From Streptomyces sp. NBC_01750 (GTDB lineage Bacteria > Actinomycetota > Actinomycetes > Streptomycetales > Streptomycetaceae), in the NCBI RefSeq assembly GCF_035918095.1, contig NZ_CP109137.1, positions 2,730,001-2,794,000 of the forward strand: a stretch of DNA of 64,000 bases, read 5' to 3'. This document shows, piece after piece, positions 1-9,600 of the stretch (positions within the stretch are counted from its first letter, which is position 1; the number at the start of each line of letters is the position of its first letter). A program made the position numbers and the translations under genes. The notes under the pieces are model-generated. The model saw nothing but the letters and a program-made list of their open reading frames with translations. It had not been told where the DNA came from and did not search any database.

Positions 1-1250
1 TCCTCCACGAGAGCGGCGGTGCCGACCTCCTGCGGGCGCACGGACTGACCCTCGTCGAGGAAGAACACCGTCAACCGGGAGGCGTCGAGGAGCTCGTCCA
101 CCTGAGGCTTGGTGCCCCAGTCCTCGGGTTTCCAGAAGCGGTTGGTGGAGCGGTCGCGCAGGCGGTGGGCCTCGTCGCAGATCAGCACGTCCAGCGGCGG
201 GTCGGGCGGGGTGACGAAGTTGCTGAAGTAGGTGAAGGTCTCCTTGAACTCCCGGTCGCCGAAGCCGACATGCTCCTGCAGCGCGCCGTTGAAGGCCCTG
301 CTACCGCTCGCGTACTTGACCGTGCGACCCTCCGCCTCCAGTTCGGCCTTGAGCTGGAGGCCGATGGCGCTCTTGCCCGTGCCGGCACCGCCCGTGACGA
401 GGAACACCACCCGTCGCTCGTCGGGGAGGAGCGCGGGCCGCCGGGGATCGGGAAGCACCTTGGCGGCAGTGTCGAGGATCTGGTCCGCGACCTTCTTCTG
501 ACGGCCGCGCAGGGTGAAGACCGTGTCCTCGCCGCTGGAGCGGATCATGGCGTCGAGCAGCGGGGTGTTGCGCAGGCCCATGCTCCGTAACAGGATCTCG
601 GCCGCCGAGTCGGCACCGTCGTCGGCGAAGCTGCTCCGCAGGTCCGACAGCAGTTGGGCGCGGCGGTCGCTGGTGTAGACACGGGCGTAGGAACCGGTCG
701 GCGCGTCCACGCCGACCAGCGGGAGCACCGCGGCGTCGGTGGCGTTGTGCAGATAGGCGAAGCCGCCGCACTCGTAGTCCAGTCCGTGCAGCGGCCCTCT
801 GTCACTTGTGAACGCCTCGTAGTATTCGCGCAGTTGCAGCGCGGGATGCTTCTTCTCCCCCATACCGGGGACATGCACCAGTTCCGCGGTGGCTCGCTCC
901 ACCCGGGTCACCGTCGACCAACGCTTCAGCTCGACGAGTTGGACGGACAGCCCGTTCTCTTTGGGATGATGCCCCACGAGGACGACGTCGATGAGCCGCG
1001 GGTCCCCAGCGCGGTCGGTCTCGTCGAGCGTGGCCGCGCACTCGACGACCATCTCGACGTTCCCACGGTCGGCGGCGATCAGATCTTCGGCAAGATGAAC
1101 CAGGCTCTCTGCCCAGGCGGAACGTTCAGGCAACGAAGCGTCGGTGCTGAGGAAGTGCTTCCACCTCGCGGCGAGGTGGGGCACCATACGGCGTCTTGAG
1201 TTCAGGTTCAGCAGATCTCGCGCTGCCAGTTTCAGCAGGAGCATGGACAC
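1..1250 (-). CDS. DUF2075 helicase-like protein A, 3' end outside window
   Basis: An open minus-strand frame runs from a GTG at 1250 (or ATG at 1244) to the left edge with no stop, so only the N-terminal part (about 416 codons) is present. The middle shows a P-loop NTPase core: Walker A GGAGTGKSAIGLQL near residue 283, then YFSNFV, a Walker B-like LICDEAHRLRD, and FFLDEGQSVRPQEVG. These are the hallmarks of DUF2075 (Schlafen/SF1-helicase-like ATPases). The N-terminal 270 residues contain a PD-(D/E)XK-like stretch (VVLVGHHPKE, then LVELKRWS), suggesting a nuclease-type fold, which is inference. The GGGGGA ribosome site lies 8 bases before the GTG. A diverged paralogue follows at 1421-3331, and both share the same upstream element. 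A role in phage defence or DNA processing is inferred from the neighbourhood. Confidence 0.85.
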   Translation of the reverse strand, partial: MSMLLLKLAARDLLNLNSRRRMVPHLAARWKHFLSTDASLPERSAWAESLVHLAEDLIAADRGNVEMVVECAATLDETDRAGDPRLIDVVLVGHHPKENGLSVQLVELKRWSTVTRVERATAELVHVPGMGEKKHPALQLREYYEAFTSDRGPLHGLDYECGGFAYLHNATDAAVLPLVGVDAPTGSYARVYTSDRRAQLLSDLRSSFADDGADSAAEILLRSMGLRNTPLLDAMIRSSGEDTVFTLRGRQKKVADQILDTAAKVLPDPRRPALLPDERRVVFLVTGGAGTGKSAIGLQLKAELEAEGRTVKYASGSRAFNGALQEHVGFGDREFKETFTYFSNFVTPPDPPLDVLICDEAHRLRDRSTNRFWKPEDWGTKPQVDELLDASRLTVFFLDEGQSVRPQEVGTAALVE

Positions 1251-1275
1251 GAGGTGGATCCCCCAGGGCACGAGT

Positions 1276-1330
1276 GACTCGTGCGGATGGGGGCATGTCC
1301 ACGTGGGAAGCCCGTCGGGCCGCAATGACG
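1276..1330 (-). promoter_or_regulatory. Conserved two-block upstream element, copy A
   Basis: Two 25-base blocks (1306-1330 and 1276-1300), separated by 5 bases, lie just upstream of the first DUF2075 gene. They match the blocks at 3406-3430 and 3357-3381 with one difference in each block. The distal block contains the small palindrome GCCCGACGGGC. The proximal block ends 26 bases before the GTG start. The function is unknown; a leader, promoter or operator is inferred from position. Confidence 0.6.
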
Positions 1331-1420
1331 CCTGGGATCTTAAGGAAGTGAAGGCCCTCCCAACGCATATGACACATCGGTCGGCTGGAAGCACGGCCAT
1401 CATGGCCGGATATCACGCGC

Positions 1421-3331
1421 TCACCGCCGCAGAAGTGGCTCCTCGATCGCGGCAGGCTGTGGCTCCGGTCGGCCGGACACCAGTTCCCGCAGCCTCTCCC
1501 GGGTCTCCTGGTCGGTCGAGTACACGATCGTGCCGACCATGCCCCGCGTCAGCAGCACTTTGTACGTATTCCGAATGAGACGGTCCACATCGGTTTCCGG
1601 TGTGGCCTTCTTGAACACCGGGTCCTTGGACGCGGTGCGGTCGGTGACCCAGCGGTCGCCTCGCCAGACAAGGTCCGGACCGATGATGACGCCGGACCAG
1701 TCGTACTCGAACCCCTGGGCGGTGTAGACGCAGCCGATCTGCCCGAAGCCCGCAGGGTCGGTGGCCCACAGCGCGGACGGGGGCGCGCCGGAGACCGACC
1801 GGTCCCCGCGCAGGTTCCAAGGCCGGGCCCAGCCCCCGATGACGACGTCGGGAGGCAGTGGATCGCCGGGCTTGGGCTCGGGGGACCACCGCCAGCAGTA
1901 GCCCGCGGACATCCGGGCACCGTATTTCTCGGCGCGGCGGGCGTCGAGGAACGCCTCCAGCTCTTCAGGGCTGTCGGCGACCAGCAACTGCATGCGGTCG
2001 TCGGGCTCCCACACGACCGGCCCGCCGGGCTCAAGGCCGAGGAGCCGGACCACCCAGCGCAGGTAGGCGTCGCTGCCTCCGCAGCGGAACTGGCTGTCCA
2101 GGGGGACGACATGGCAGTCGATGCCCCGTCTGGCCGCGGCCTCACGGATTTCGTCCACGGTGCCCATCTCACCGGGACGCACCACTTGGTGCTCGTCGAG
2201 GAAGAAGACCGGTACGTGGGCGACGTCGATGAGTTCGTCGATCTGTGCCCTGCCGGTCCGCAGGGCCGCGCGAGTGTAGCGGTTGGCAGACGTCTCCCGG
2301 ATGCGGTGCGCCTCGTCACAGATCAGAGCACCCAGGCTGTTCTTCTCCGTGGTCATGAAGCTGTTGAAGTATTTGAAGAGATCCTGGACTTCCCGTTTCC
2401 GGGAGCCGGCCACCTTGCGCATCGTCTTGGTGAACGACTGCGAGCCGGTCGCGTGGACCGCAGCCACGCCCCTCCGGTAGAGCTCGCCGAGCAGTTGGAG
2501 CGCGATCACGCTCTTCCCGGTACCGGGGCCGCCTGTGACGATGACGACTTCCTTGTGGTCGGCGCGCTTCGCCCTCTCCAACGCGTTGAGCACCATGCGG
2601 TAGGCGACCTGCTGCTCGTCGAGAAGGACGAACTGCTGTCGCTCCCGCACTTCCTGAGCTGCCACGGACATCAACTGCTTAGACGGCACGGTGGCGCCCG
2701 CGAGCAGTTCGTCCGCCGCACGGGCCCCGGGGTGCTTGTCGCTCAGCTTCGACCGGAGGTGGTCCAGGAACGCACCGCGACGCTCCCCCGTGAAGAGCAG
2801 TCCCTGCCCGTCGCGCTCGATCTCCCGCAGCCCCGTCACCCCGAACTCGGTGGCGTTGTGCAGGAAGGCCACTCCGTGGATCCGCTCGCCGTGCTCGGCC
2901 ACCGCGCCGTTGAAGTTGATCAGGTAGTCGCAGTATCGCCGCACCTGCTCGATCGGGTTGAGCACGGGGTGCGCGTAGGCGTCGACATAGCACAGGGTGG
3001 GGTCGTCCTCGTGCGGAGCCGCCTGGCTCCACTGCTTCAGCTCCACCACAACGTAGGACGGCTCCTGCGTGATCGGGTGCAAGCCGGCGAGGACGACGTC
3101 GGCACGCTTGCTGTTCAGCGGTAGCGCGTACTCCAGCATGACCTCGACGTCGCCCAGGCCGGCGTCGTTGAGCGCGGCGGTCAGAAGCGGGATGCTGCGC
3201 TCCCAGGAACGCATCTCCGAGGCTCCGGGTCCATAGCCGTGCATGTGGACGAACTGCTCGGTGAGGTACAGGAACAGCGAACCGTCGAGTGCCATGACGG
3301 CGACCGTTTTCGCGGACGCGCGGAACAGCAA
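1421..3331 (-). CDS. DUF2075 helicase-like protein B
   Basis: This is a complete 636-residue paralogue of the gene at 1-1250. The ATPase core has Walker A TGGPGTGKSVIALQL (about residue 270), FKYFNSFM, Walker B-like ICDEAHRIRE, FFLDEHQVVRPGEMG, a DSQFRCGGSDAYL segment and, near the C-terminus, FEYDWSGVIIGPDL followed by YKVLLTRGMVGTIVY, the usual DUF2075 helicase motifs V/VI. The N-terminal 250 residues carry RADVVLAG and VVVELKQWS, again nuclease-like. I chose TTG at 3331: GGGGGA sits 5 bases upstream and the protein then begins MLFRASAKTV, aligning with protein A. The open frame extends further upstream, but that would translate through the conserved upstream element. Its substrate is unknown; association with a DUF4011 helicase-nuclease suggests nucleic-acid surveillance. 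Confidence 0.85.
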   Translation of the reverse strand: MLFRASAKTVAVMALDGSLFLYLTEQFVHMHGYGPGASEMRSWERSIPLLTAALNDAGLGDVEVMLEYALPLNSKRADVVLAGLHPITQEPSYVVVELKQWSQAAPHEDDPTLCYVDAYAHPVLNPIEQVRRYCDYLINFNGAVAEHGERIHGVAFLHNATEFGVTGLREIERDGQGLLFTGERRGAFLDHLRSKLSDKHPGARAADELLAGATVPSKQLMSVAAQEVRERQQFVLLDEQQVAYRMVLNALERAKRADHKEVVIVTGGPGTGKSVIALQLLGELYRRGVAAVHATGSQSFTKTMRKVAGSRKREVQDLFKYFNSFMTTEKNSLGALICDEAHRIRETSANRYTRAALRTGRAQIDELIDVAHVPVFFLDEHQVVRPGEMGTVDEIREAAARRGIDCHVVPLDSQFRCGGSDAYLRWVVRLLGLEPGGPVVWEPDDRMQLLVADSPEELEAFLDARRAEKYGARMSAGYCWRWSPEPKPGDPLPPDVVIGGWARPWNLRGDRSVSGAPPSALWATDPAGFGQIGCVYTAQGFEYDWSGVIIGPDLVWRGDRWVTDRTASKDPVFKKATPETDVDRLIRNTYKVLLTRGMVGTIVYSTDQETRERLRELVSGRPEPQPAAIEEPLLRR

Positions 3332-3356
3332 GGACTTCCCCCAGGCAGCACGAAGA

Positions 3357-3430
3357 GACTCGTGCGGGTGGGGGCATGTCCTTCGAGACTCCACCGGAGT
3401 GGAGCGGAAGCCCGTCGGGCCGCGATGACG
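3357..3430 (-). promoter_or_regulatory. Conserved two-block upstream element, copy B
   Basis: The same two 25-base blocks as at 1276-1330 occur here at 3406-3430 and 3357-3381, but the spacer is 24 bases instead of 5 and holds a perfect hairpin CTCCAC-TCCG-GTGGAG (minus strand). The element ends 26 bases before the chosen TTG start. The remaining intergenic DNA (3431-3616) shows no gene. Confidence 0.6.
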
Positions 3431-3616
3431 ATGTGTTCGAGGGTACCTGGCGGTACTGGCAGTCGTACCGGTGGCCGCATTGGAGGCAGCGGACCCCATG
3501 CCCGGTCTCCCCGACCGACATCCGGATACCGAGTGCATGGCCTCTGACCTCTGGAGTCGGCGAGGTCGACCTCGGTAGCGTCCGCGTCATCCCAGCGGAC
3601 GCGTCACCGCAACGAA

Positions 3617-6600
3617 TCAAGAACCCTCGGCGGGCATCAGGTCACCCTCCGAATCGATCAAGTCCCCTGCGGCGATCAACGCGTCGATGTCGCCAGTCAG
3701 CGCGTCCCGGATATCGACTCCGAGCCGCGCCCACCCGAAGAAGCGAGCGGCTTCCCGCAGCAGGTCCTCGCGATGCACGCCCGGTCCTTCGTCGACCACG
3801 TTTCTGAGCACGAGTTGCCGCTCCGCCACGGGAACCTCCGCGACTCGTCGGGCACACCGCTCAGTGGGCGTGCGGGCGAACTCCGTCTCGTGGCCGGGCC
3901 TGTCGTAGGCCGTACCGACGTGGACGATCTTGCCGTGTTTGAGCAGGCGGCGAAGAGCTCGATCGATGCGGTCGCGAACCACCTGGCCGGCTCGTCCGAG
4001 GCCCCACGCGAGACGGACCCGGGTGTAGATCACCTCCTTCTCGACGGGCCCTTCCACCTCAACCACACACAGCGCCACGTCCGCCACCACGTCAAGGGCA
4101 TCGGGGTCCTGCAACTCCACGCCCCACATGCCCCGCCGGCTGCTCGACCTGTCACGTACCTCTGCCAACAGGTCAGGGTCGACGTCCTGGTAGGGACGGC
4201 TCCAGGGGGCAGGGCCGGCGTCGACCGTCACGAACTCCACTCGCGGGACTGCCGGACCACCTGCTGCCCCTTCTACAGACTCTCCGCGCCCCGCGCTCAT
4301 GGGGCCGTCCACGGCCTCCGCCGTACTGTCACCGTTGCCACGGTTTCCGCCGCTGCCGTCCACCCCCACGGGTGGCGCCACTCGCACCGCATGCGGATCC
4401 TCCGCGCACGCCGCCTCCACCACGGACCGCAGCCGCGCCATCGCATCCCGCCGGTTGCGATACCAGTCCGTACCCCAGATTCGGTGCAGCCTCCAACCCA
4501 GGTCGCGCAGGACCGCCTCCCTGAGCCGGTCGCGGTCCCGGGCCGCCCGTGAGGAGTGATACATGGCGCCGTCGCACTCGATGCCCAGCGCGTACGTGCC
4601 GGGCGCGCCCGGGTGCCGTACCGCCATGTCGATGCGGAAACCGGCGACCCCCACCTGCGGCTGGACCTCATATCCCCAGCCGCGCAGAACGTCGATGACC
4701 TCCTCTTCGAAGGGGCTTTCCGGGGCTGCTTCCGGATCGGCGGCCTCCGTCTGAAGGATCGCAGGACCGTGCTGGGCGTACTGCAAGTACCGCTTGAGGT
4801 GTTGCACGCTCTTGTTGGCGCTGTCCGGCAGATCGCCTCCGTGGAAGGAGGCGATGACCTCCATGCGGCGCCGGGCGCGGGTCACGGCCACGTTGAGGCG
4901 TCGCCAGCCGCCCTCCCTGTTGATGGGGCCGAATGTCGACAGCAGCTTGCCCCGGTGGTCGGGACCGTAGCCGATGGAGAGGATGATGACGTCGCGCTCG
5001 TCGCCCTGGACGGTTTCGAGGTTCTTGATGAAGAAACCGTCGAGCCGGCCCTCCGTGAAGTGGTGGTCGAGGTCCGGGCGGGCTGCCCTCGCCTTCTGCA
5101 CCGCCTCCTCGATTGCCTCCGCCTGCGCCTTCGACAGCGCGACCACACCGAGGGTGTGCTCGGGGCGGGTGTCGAAGTGGTGGATGACGCGCTTGGCGAC
5201 CTTGGTGGCCTCGCGAGGGTTGTCGCTGCTCCCGCCGCGGTCGTAGACACCGTCCGCCTTGATGAACTCCACGCCGACGTCCGGTCCCTGTTCCAGCACG
5301 CCCGGGAACGTGACCATGGAGTTGTCGTAGAAGTCGTGGTTGCTGAAGGCGATCAGATTCTCGTGCCGGCTGCGGTAGTGCCAGCGCAGGGGTAGCCCGC
5401 GCAGGACTCCGCTGGCCTTGCACATGTCGAGGATGGACTCGAAGCCGTCGGTGTCGTCCTCGTCCCACTCGTCGCCGTCGTCGCTGTCGCTGGCCGCGAT
5501 GAAGAACGAGGTCGGCGGCAGCTGCTTCTGGTCACCGGCCACGATGAGGGCCTTGCCCCGGTAGACGGAGTTCACCGCGTCCTGGGGCAGCACCTGGGAT
5601 GCCTCGTCGAAGATGACGACGTCGAACTCAAAGTCTGGTGGCAGGAACTGGCTGACCGTCAGTGGACTCATCATGAAGCAGGGCTTGACCAGCCGTACGA
5701 CGTCGCGTGTCTGCTTCAGCAGGTGCCGTACGGGCATGTGGCGACGCTGCTTCTCGGCCTCGCGGCGGATCACGGCGGCCTGGCCCACCGATGTCCGGCG
5801 GGGGCGGCGGGAGTTGCATGCGGCGATGACCTCGGCGTGTGCCGCCGCCACCAGGTCCTGGTCCGCCCTCTGGAAGCGCTCCACCAGCTGGTCGCGTTCC
5901 ACGGCCCGCATCGGCTTCAGCCTATTGTCGGTGGCGAGCTGGCGCTCGACCCATGCGGTGAGCACCGCTCGTTCCATCGCGGCGGGGAAGTCCTCGGCGG
6001 AGACCTCGCGGCGCGCGAGCTGGTCGGGCAGCCCGTCGAGGTGGTAGCGGCGCAGCAGGGTCAGTGCGTCGGCGCAGCTAGTCCACGCTTCCGGGCCGAA
6101 GGGGTCGCGGTCGAGGCGGGACAGGACGGACTGGGCAGCGGTAAGGGATTCGGCGAGTTCGCGTCGCAGCTCCTCAGCCCGCTCGGGCTCGAAGTACCCG
6201 GCGAGTGCCTCGCGCTGACCGCTCCAGTCGTTGGCGCGGTCCGCGACGGACGGGTCAACTGATGCGGTCAGCATCAGCCGGGCCGCCGCTCGCGGCAGTG
6301 GCGCGGAGTGGCCGCCATGTGCGGTACGCCGAACCTTCTGGGCCCAGTCCAGGGCATCCAGGATCGCGTCGCGGCCTGTCTCGGTGCCCTGGTACAGGGA
6401 GCCGAGAAGGCTTCGGTAGGTGGCGTCGTTCTCCGCGAAAGAGGACTCGGCGGCGCGGGCGGAGACAACGGCGGCCACCGCTTCCCTGGCCCGCGACAGG
6501 GTGAGGCTTGTCTCCTCGTTCATCACGCGGGCGGTTGAGCGTATGAGGTCGGCCGCGTCTTCGAAGGGCTCCACGTGCGCGCGGAGCCAGCTCGCCGCTC

Positions 6601-9600
6601 CTTCGAGGGTTCGGGCGGCGAGTGCTGTGCCGACCGCCGCAATGTGGGGCTCGGCGGTGTACTCCTGCCATAGGTCCAGGTCACAGCGGATCTGGTCGGT
6701 CTGCGCGAGGAGTTCGCGCGGTTCGGGCCGGCCGTCGGCCAGTACGTTGACAAGGCTGGTCCGGCGCGCTGGCTCCGTGAGCGTGTCGGGTGCGAGGCGG
6801 GCGATCAGCCGGGCGGAGTCCAGAGCGGCCCGCAATGCCTCGGTGTGGGGGTGCCCTTCCGGGGCGTACCGGCCCAGCAACTCGCGCTGTTGCTCCGTGG
6901 TGTACGGGCCCGGTTGCTGTCGCGTCAGGTCAAGGCCGCGGCGCAGGAGCTGTCCCATGGGCTCGTAGCCCGTCACGCCGTTGGGTGCGGCGTCGTACAG
7001 GTCCTCCGCCTGCGTGTCGAGGCCCCGGTACCAGGGGCCGAGAAGGTTTCGGTCGGTCACGGCCTGAGCGGCGAACGTGGCGGTCTCCTTCTGTGCCGCA
7101 TGCGCGACCGTGACCGCCGTGCGCGCGGAAGCGAGTGTGTGCTCGGAACCGGGGCCACTGTCCCGGCGACCGACCGAGGCCACGGTGTCCAGCAGCACGA
7201 CGGCCTGCCGCACGGGGGCGAGGTGGGCGCGCAGCCAGCGGGCGGCGTCGGGGAGCGGCTGCTTGGTGAGATCGGCCGCATGCGGTGCCAGCAACGTGCT
7301 GTCCAAGGCCCGTCGCCACGTCGCGAGTTCGCTGCGCAGCGCCGTACCCAGCTCGACGAGTGCGGGTTGGGGCTCTCTGCCGTCGACCAGGTGAGTGGCG
7401 AGCAGGCTCCGCCGGTAGGGGTCGGCCACGGTTTCGGGCGCAAGTGCGTGGACCGCTTCGGCGTGCGCGAGTGCCTTGCGCAGCGCCGGGACGTCGGGCA
7501 ACGCCGTGCCCCGATAGCGGCCGATCAGCTCGGCGTGGGTCATGGTCAACGACCGCAGCTTCCGGTAAGCGGCGCACCAGGCGTCGGCGAGCGGCAGCTT
7601 GTCGTACAGCTCGCCGCGCCACGAGCCGCCGTGTGTCAGCTGGGCCACGAGCTTCCGGTCGGCCCGGATTCTGCTGGACAGCATGCCGGCGAGTCCCTGG
7701 CGGCCCTCGGTGAGCCGATGGATTGCTTCGGGCAGTTCGGGCTCGGAGACGACTTCGGGCAGGAAGATGCCGCGCGCCGTCTCCTCCGCGACAGCCAGTT
7801 CTTCGGCCGCTGAGGACATCTCCGCGACGGCTGCCTGGACGCCGGAAAGTGCCCGGGGATCGAGCCACGCTTCGAGCGTACGGTCCGAGGCTGTGGCCAA
7901 CTCCACGAGCGTGACCAGGTCCTCGGCCTCGGACGTCGCCTTCGGCCGCCGGCACCCAAGGCGCTCGGCCACCGAGTCGGCGTGCTCGGCGGCCATCTCA
8001 AGGGTGTCAGCGAGCGTGTCGAAGCACTCGGCCAGCTCCGCGGCCTCGCGGACGGGCATCGACGCAATGTCGACTCCCGGCGGTTCCAGTGCGGCGAGTG
8101 CCTGCTCGTTGGGCGGTCGTTCTGCGCTCAGTTCGGGACGCAGTTCGGCCCACCCCGGGCCTGCGTGGTCCGTCGCAAGGGCTCGGGCGGAGAGTACCTG
8201 GTCCCGTCGTGCGAAGAAGTCGCTCAGTGCGTCGGCGGCGCCCCGGACCGCCGCCTCCTCCGCTCGCGCGGGGCCATCAAGGTCCAACCACTGCTCAAGA
8301 GGGCGGTGCTCCGTGCCGGCCACGGCGATCACGTCACACAGATGACGTGCTTCCTCGGGGCTGCCGGGGTTCGTGAGCCCGGTGAAGTGGCTGACGCTGG
8401 TGAGGCTCTTCAGGGTCCGCTCGAGCACCCCAGCGGTCGCGTCGAAGTCCGTGGCGAGCTGTCGCGCTCGCTCTTCCGTGAGTCCGGCGAGGTCGAGGCC
8501 GCGCGGCGCCAGCGCCGAGAGCGTCTTCTCGGCTTCCCCAGGCTCAGCCTTCAGCCTGGTGGACAGCTCCTGCCAACGCCCGCCCACCGCCGCGCGGACG
8601 GCGGTGCTTGTACGCTGCACCTTGCGCAGTTCCGCGAGGAAGGCGTCGACCCGGTCGTCCACCTCGTCGGCGAAGGCATCGGTGGTCAGCCAGGCTTCCG
8701 GCACCGGACTCCGCACCTCGAGCAGCCGCAGGAGCGCGATCAGACGGTCGATTCCGCTCTGGTCTGTGACGGGCACTCCCCCGGGCGCGAGGTCCCGGTA
8801 CCGGTCGACCGCCGTCGTGAGCGCGTCCCGCGCCGCCTGCGCCTGCTCCAGCACAGGCCGTGGATGCGGCAGGCCGTCTCGCAGGTCACGCCAGGGGAAC
8901 GATGGGTCGGCGACCGCCTCCCAAGCGTCGGAGATGGCCTTCGTCGCCTCGACGATCAGGCGCAGGTCCTCGTCACTGAGCGTCTCGGCGTGAAACGTCG
9001 CCCTTGCCCCGGTGGGCGTGTCGTCACCACGGCTCAGATAGGCCACCGGCGCCTCGGACAGTTGGCCGACCCGACCAAGCACGTCGTGAAGGGTCCGTCC
9101 CAGCGGGTCGCGGACCTCGTTCATTGCTTCGGCGTAGGCGCTGAGCGCGAGGCGCAGTTCCCTGGCCTGGGCCAAGGTCTGCTGTGACAGTTGCGGTGCG
9201 CGCGGCTCCTCCGCGAGAACCCGGCCCAGCTCCTGAGCCACCGCTTTGCGGCTGGTGTTGTGGCTGTGGAGGGCCAGGGCGTACGAGTCGAGTCCGACCG
9301 ACTTCAGCCGGTCGAGGACAACGTCGAGTGCCGCCGCCTTCTCACTGACAAAGAGCACACTGCAGCCTGCGTGCATCAGACCTGCGATCATGTTCGTGAT
9401 CGTTTGGCTCTTGCCTGTGCCGGGCGGACCGTCCAGGACGAACGACTGTCCAGCCACGGCCGCGGCGACTGCCTGCCGCTGCGAGGCGTCGGCGTCAAGC
9501 ACCAGCGGGCTGTCCTCGGGCGGGCTCAGTTCGTCGATCCGGTCGAGCTCGATCTCCTCGAAGTCGAAACGGTCGGACGCGAGCCCGGAGTTCGTACCGA

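Noticed and set aside
2111..3124. 337-codon plus-strand open frame opposite the second DUF2075 gene
   Set aside because: It is a mirror of the helicase coding strand, Arg/Ala/His/Val-rich and without domains; the minus frame has clear Walker and helicase motifs.
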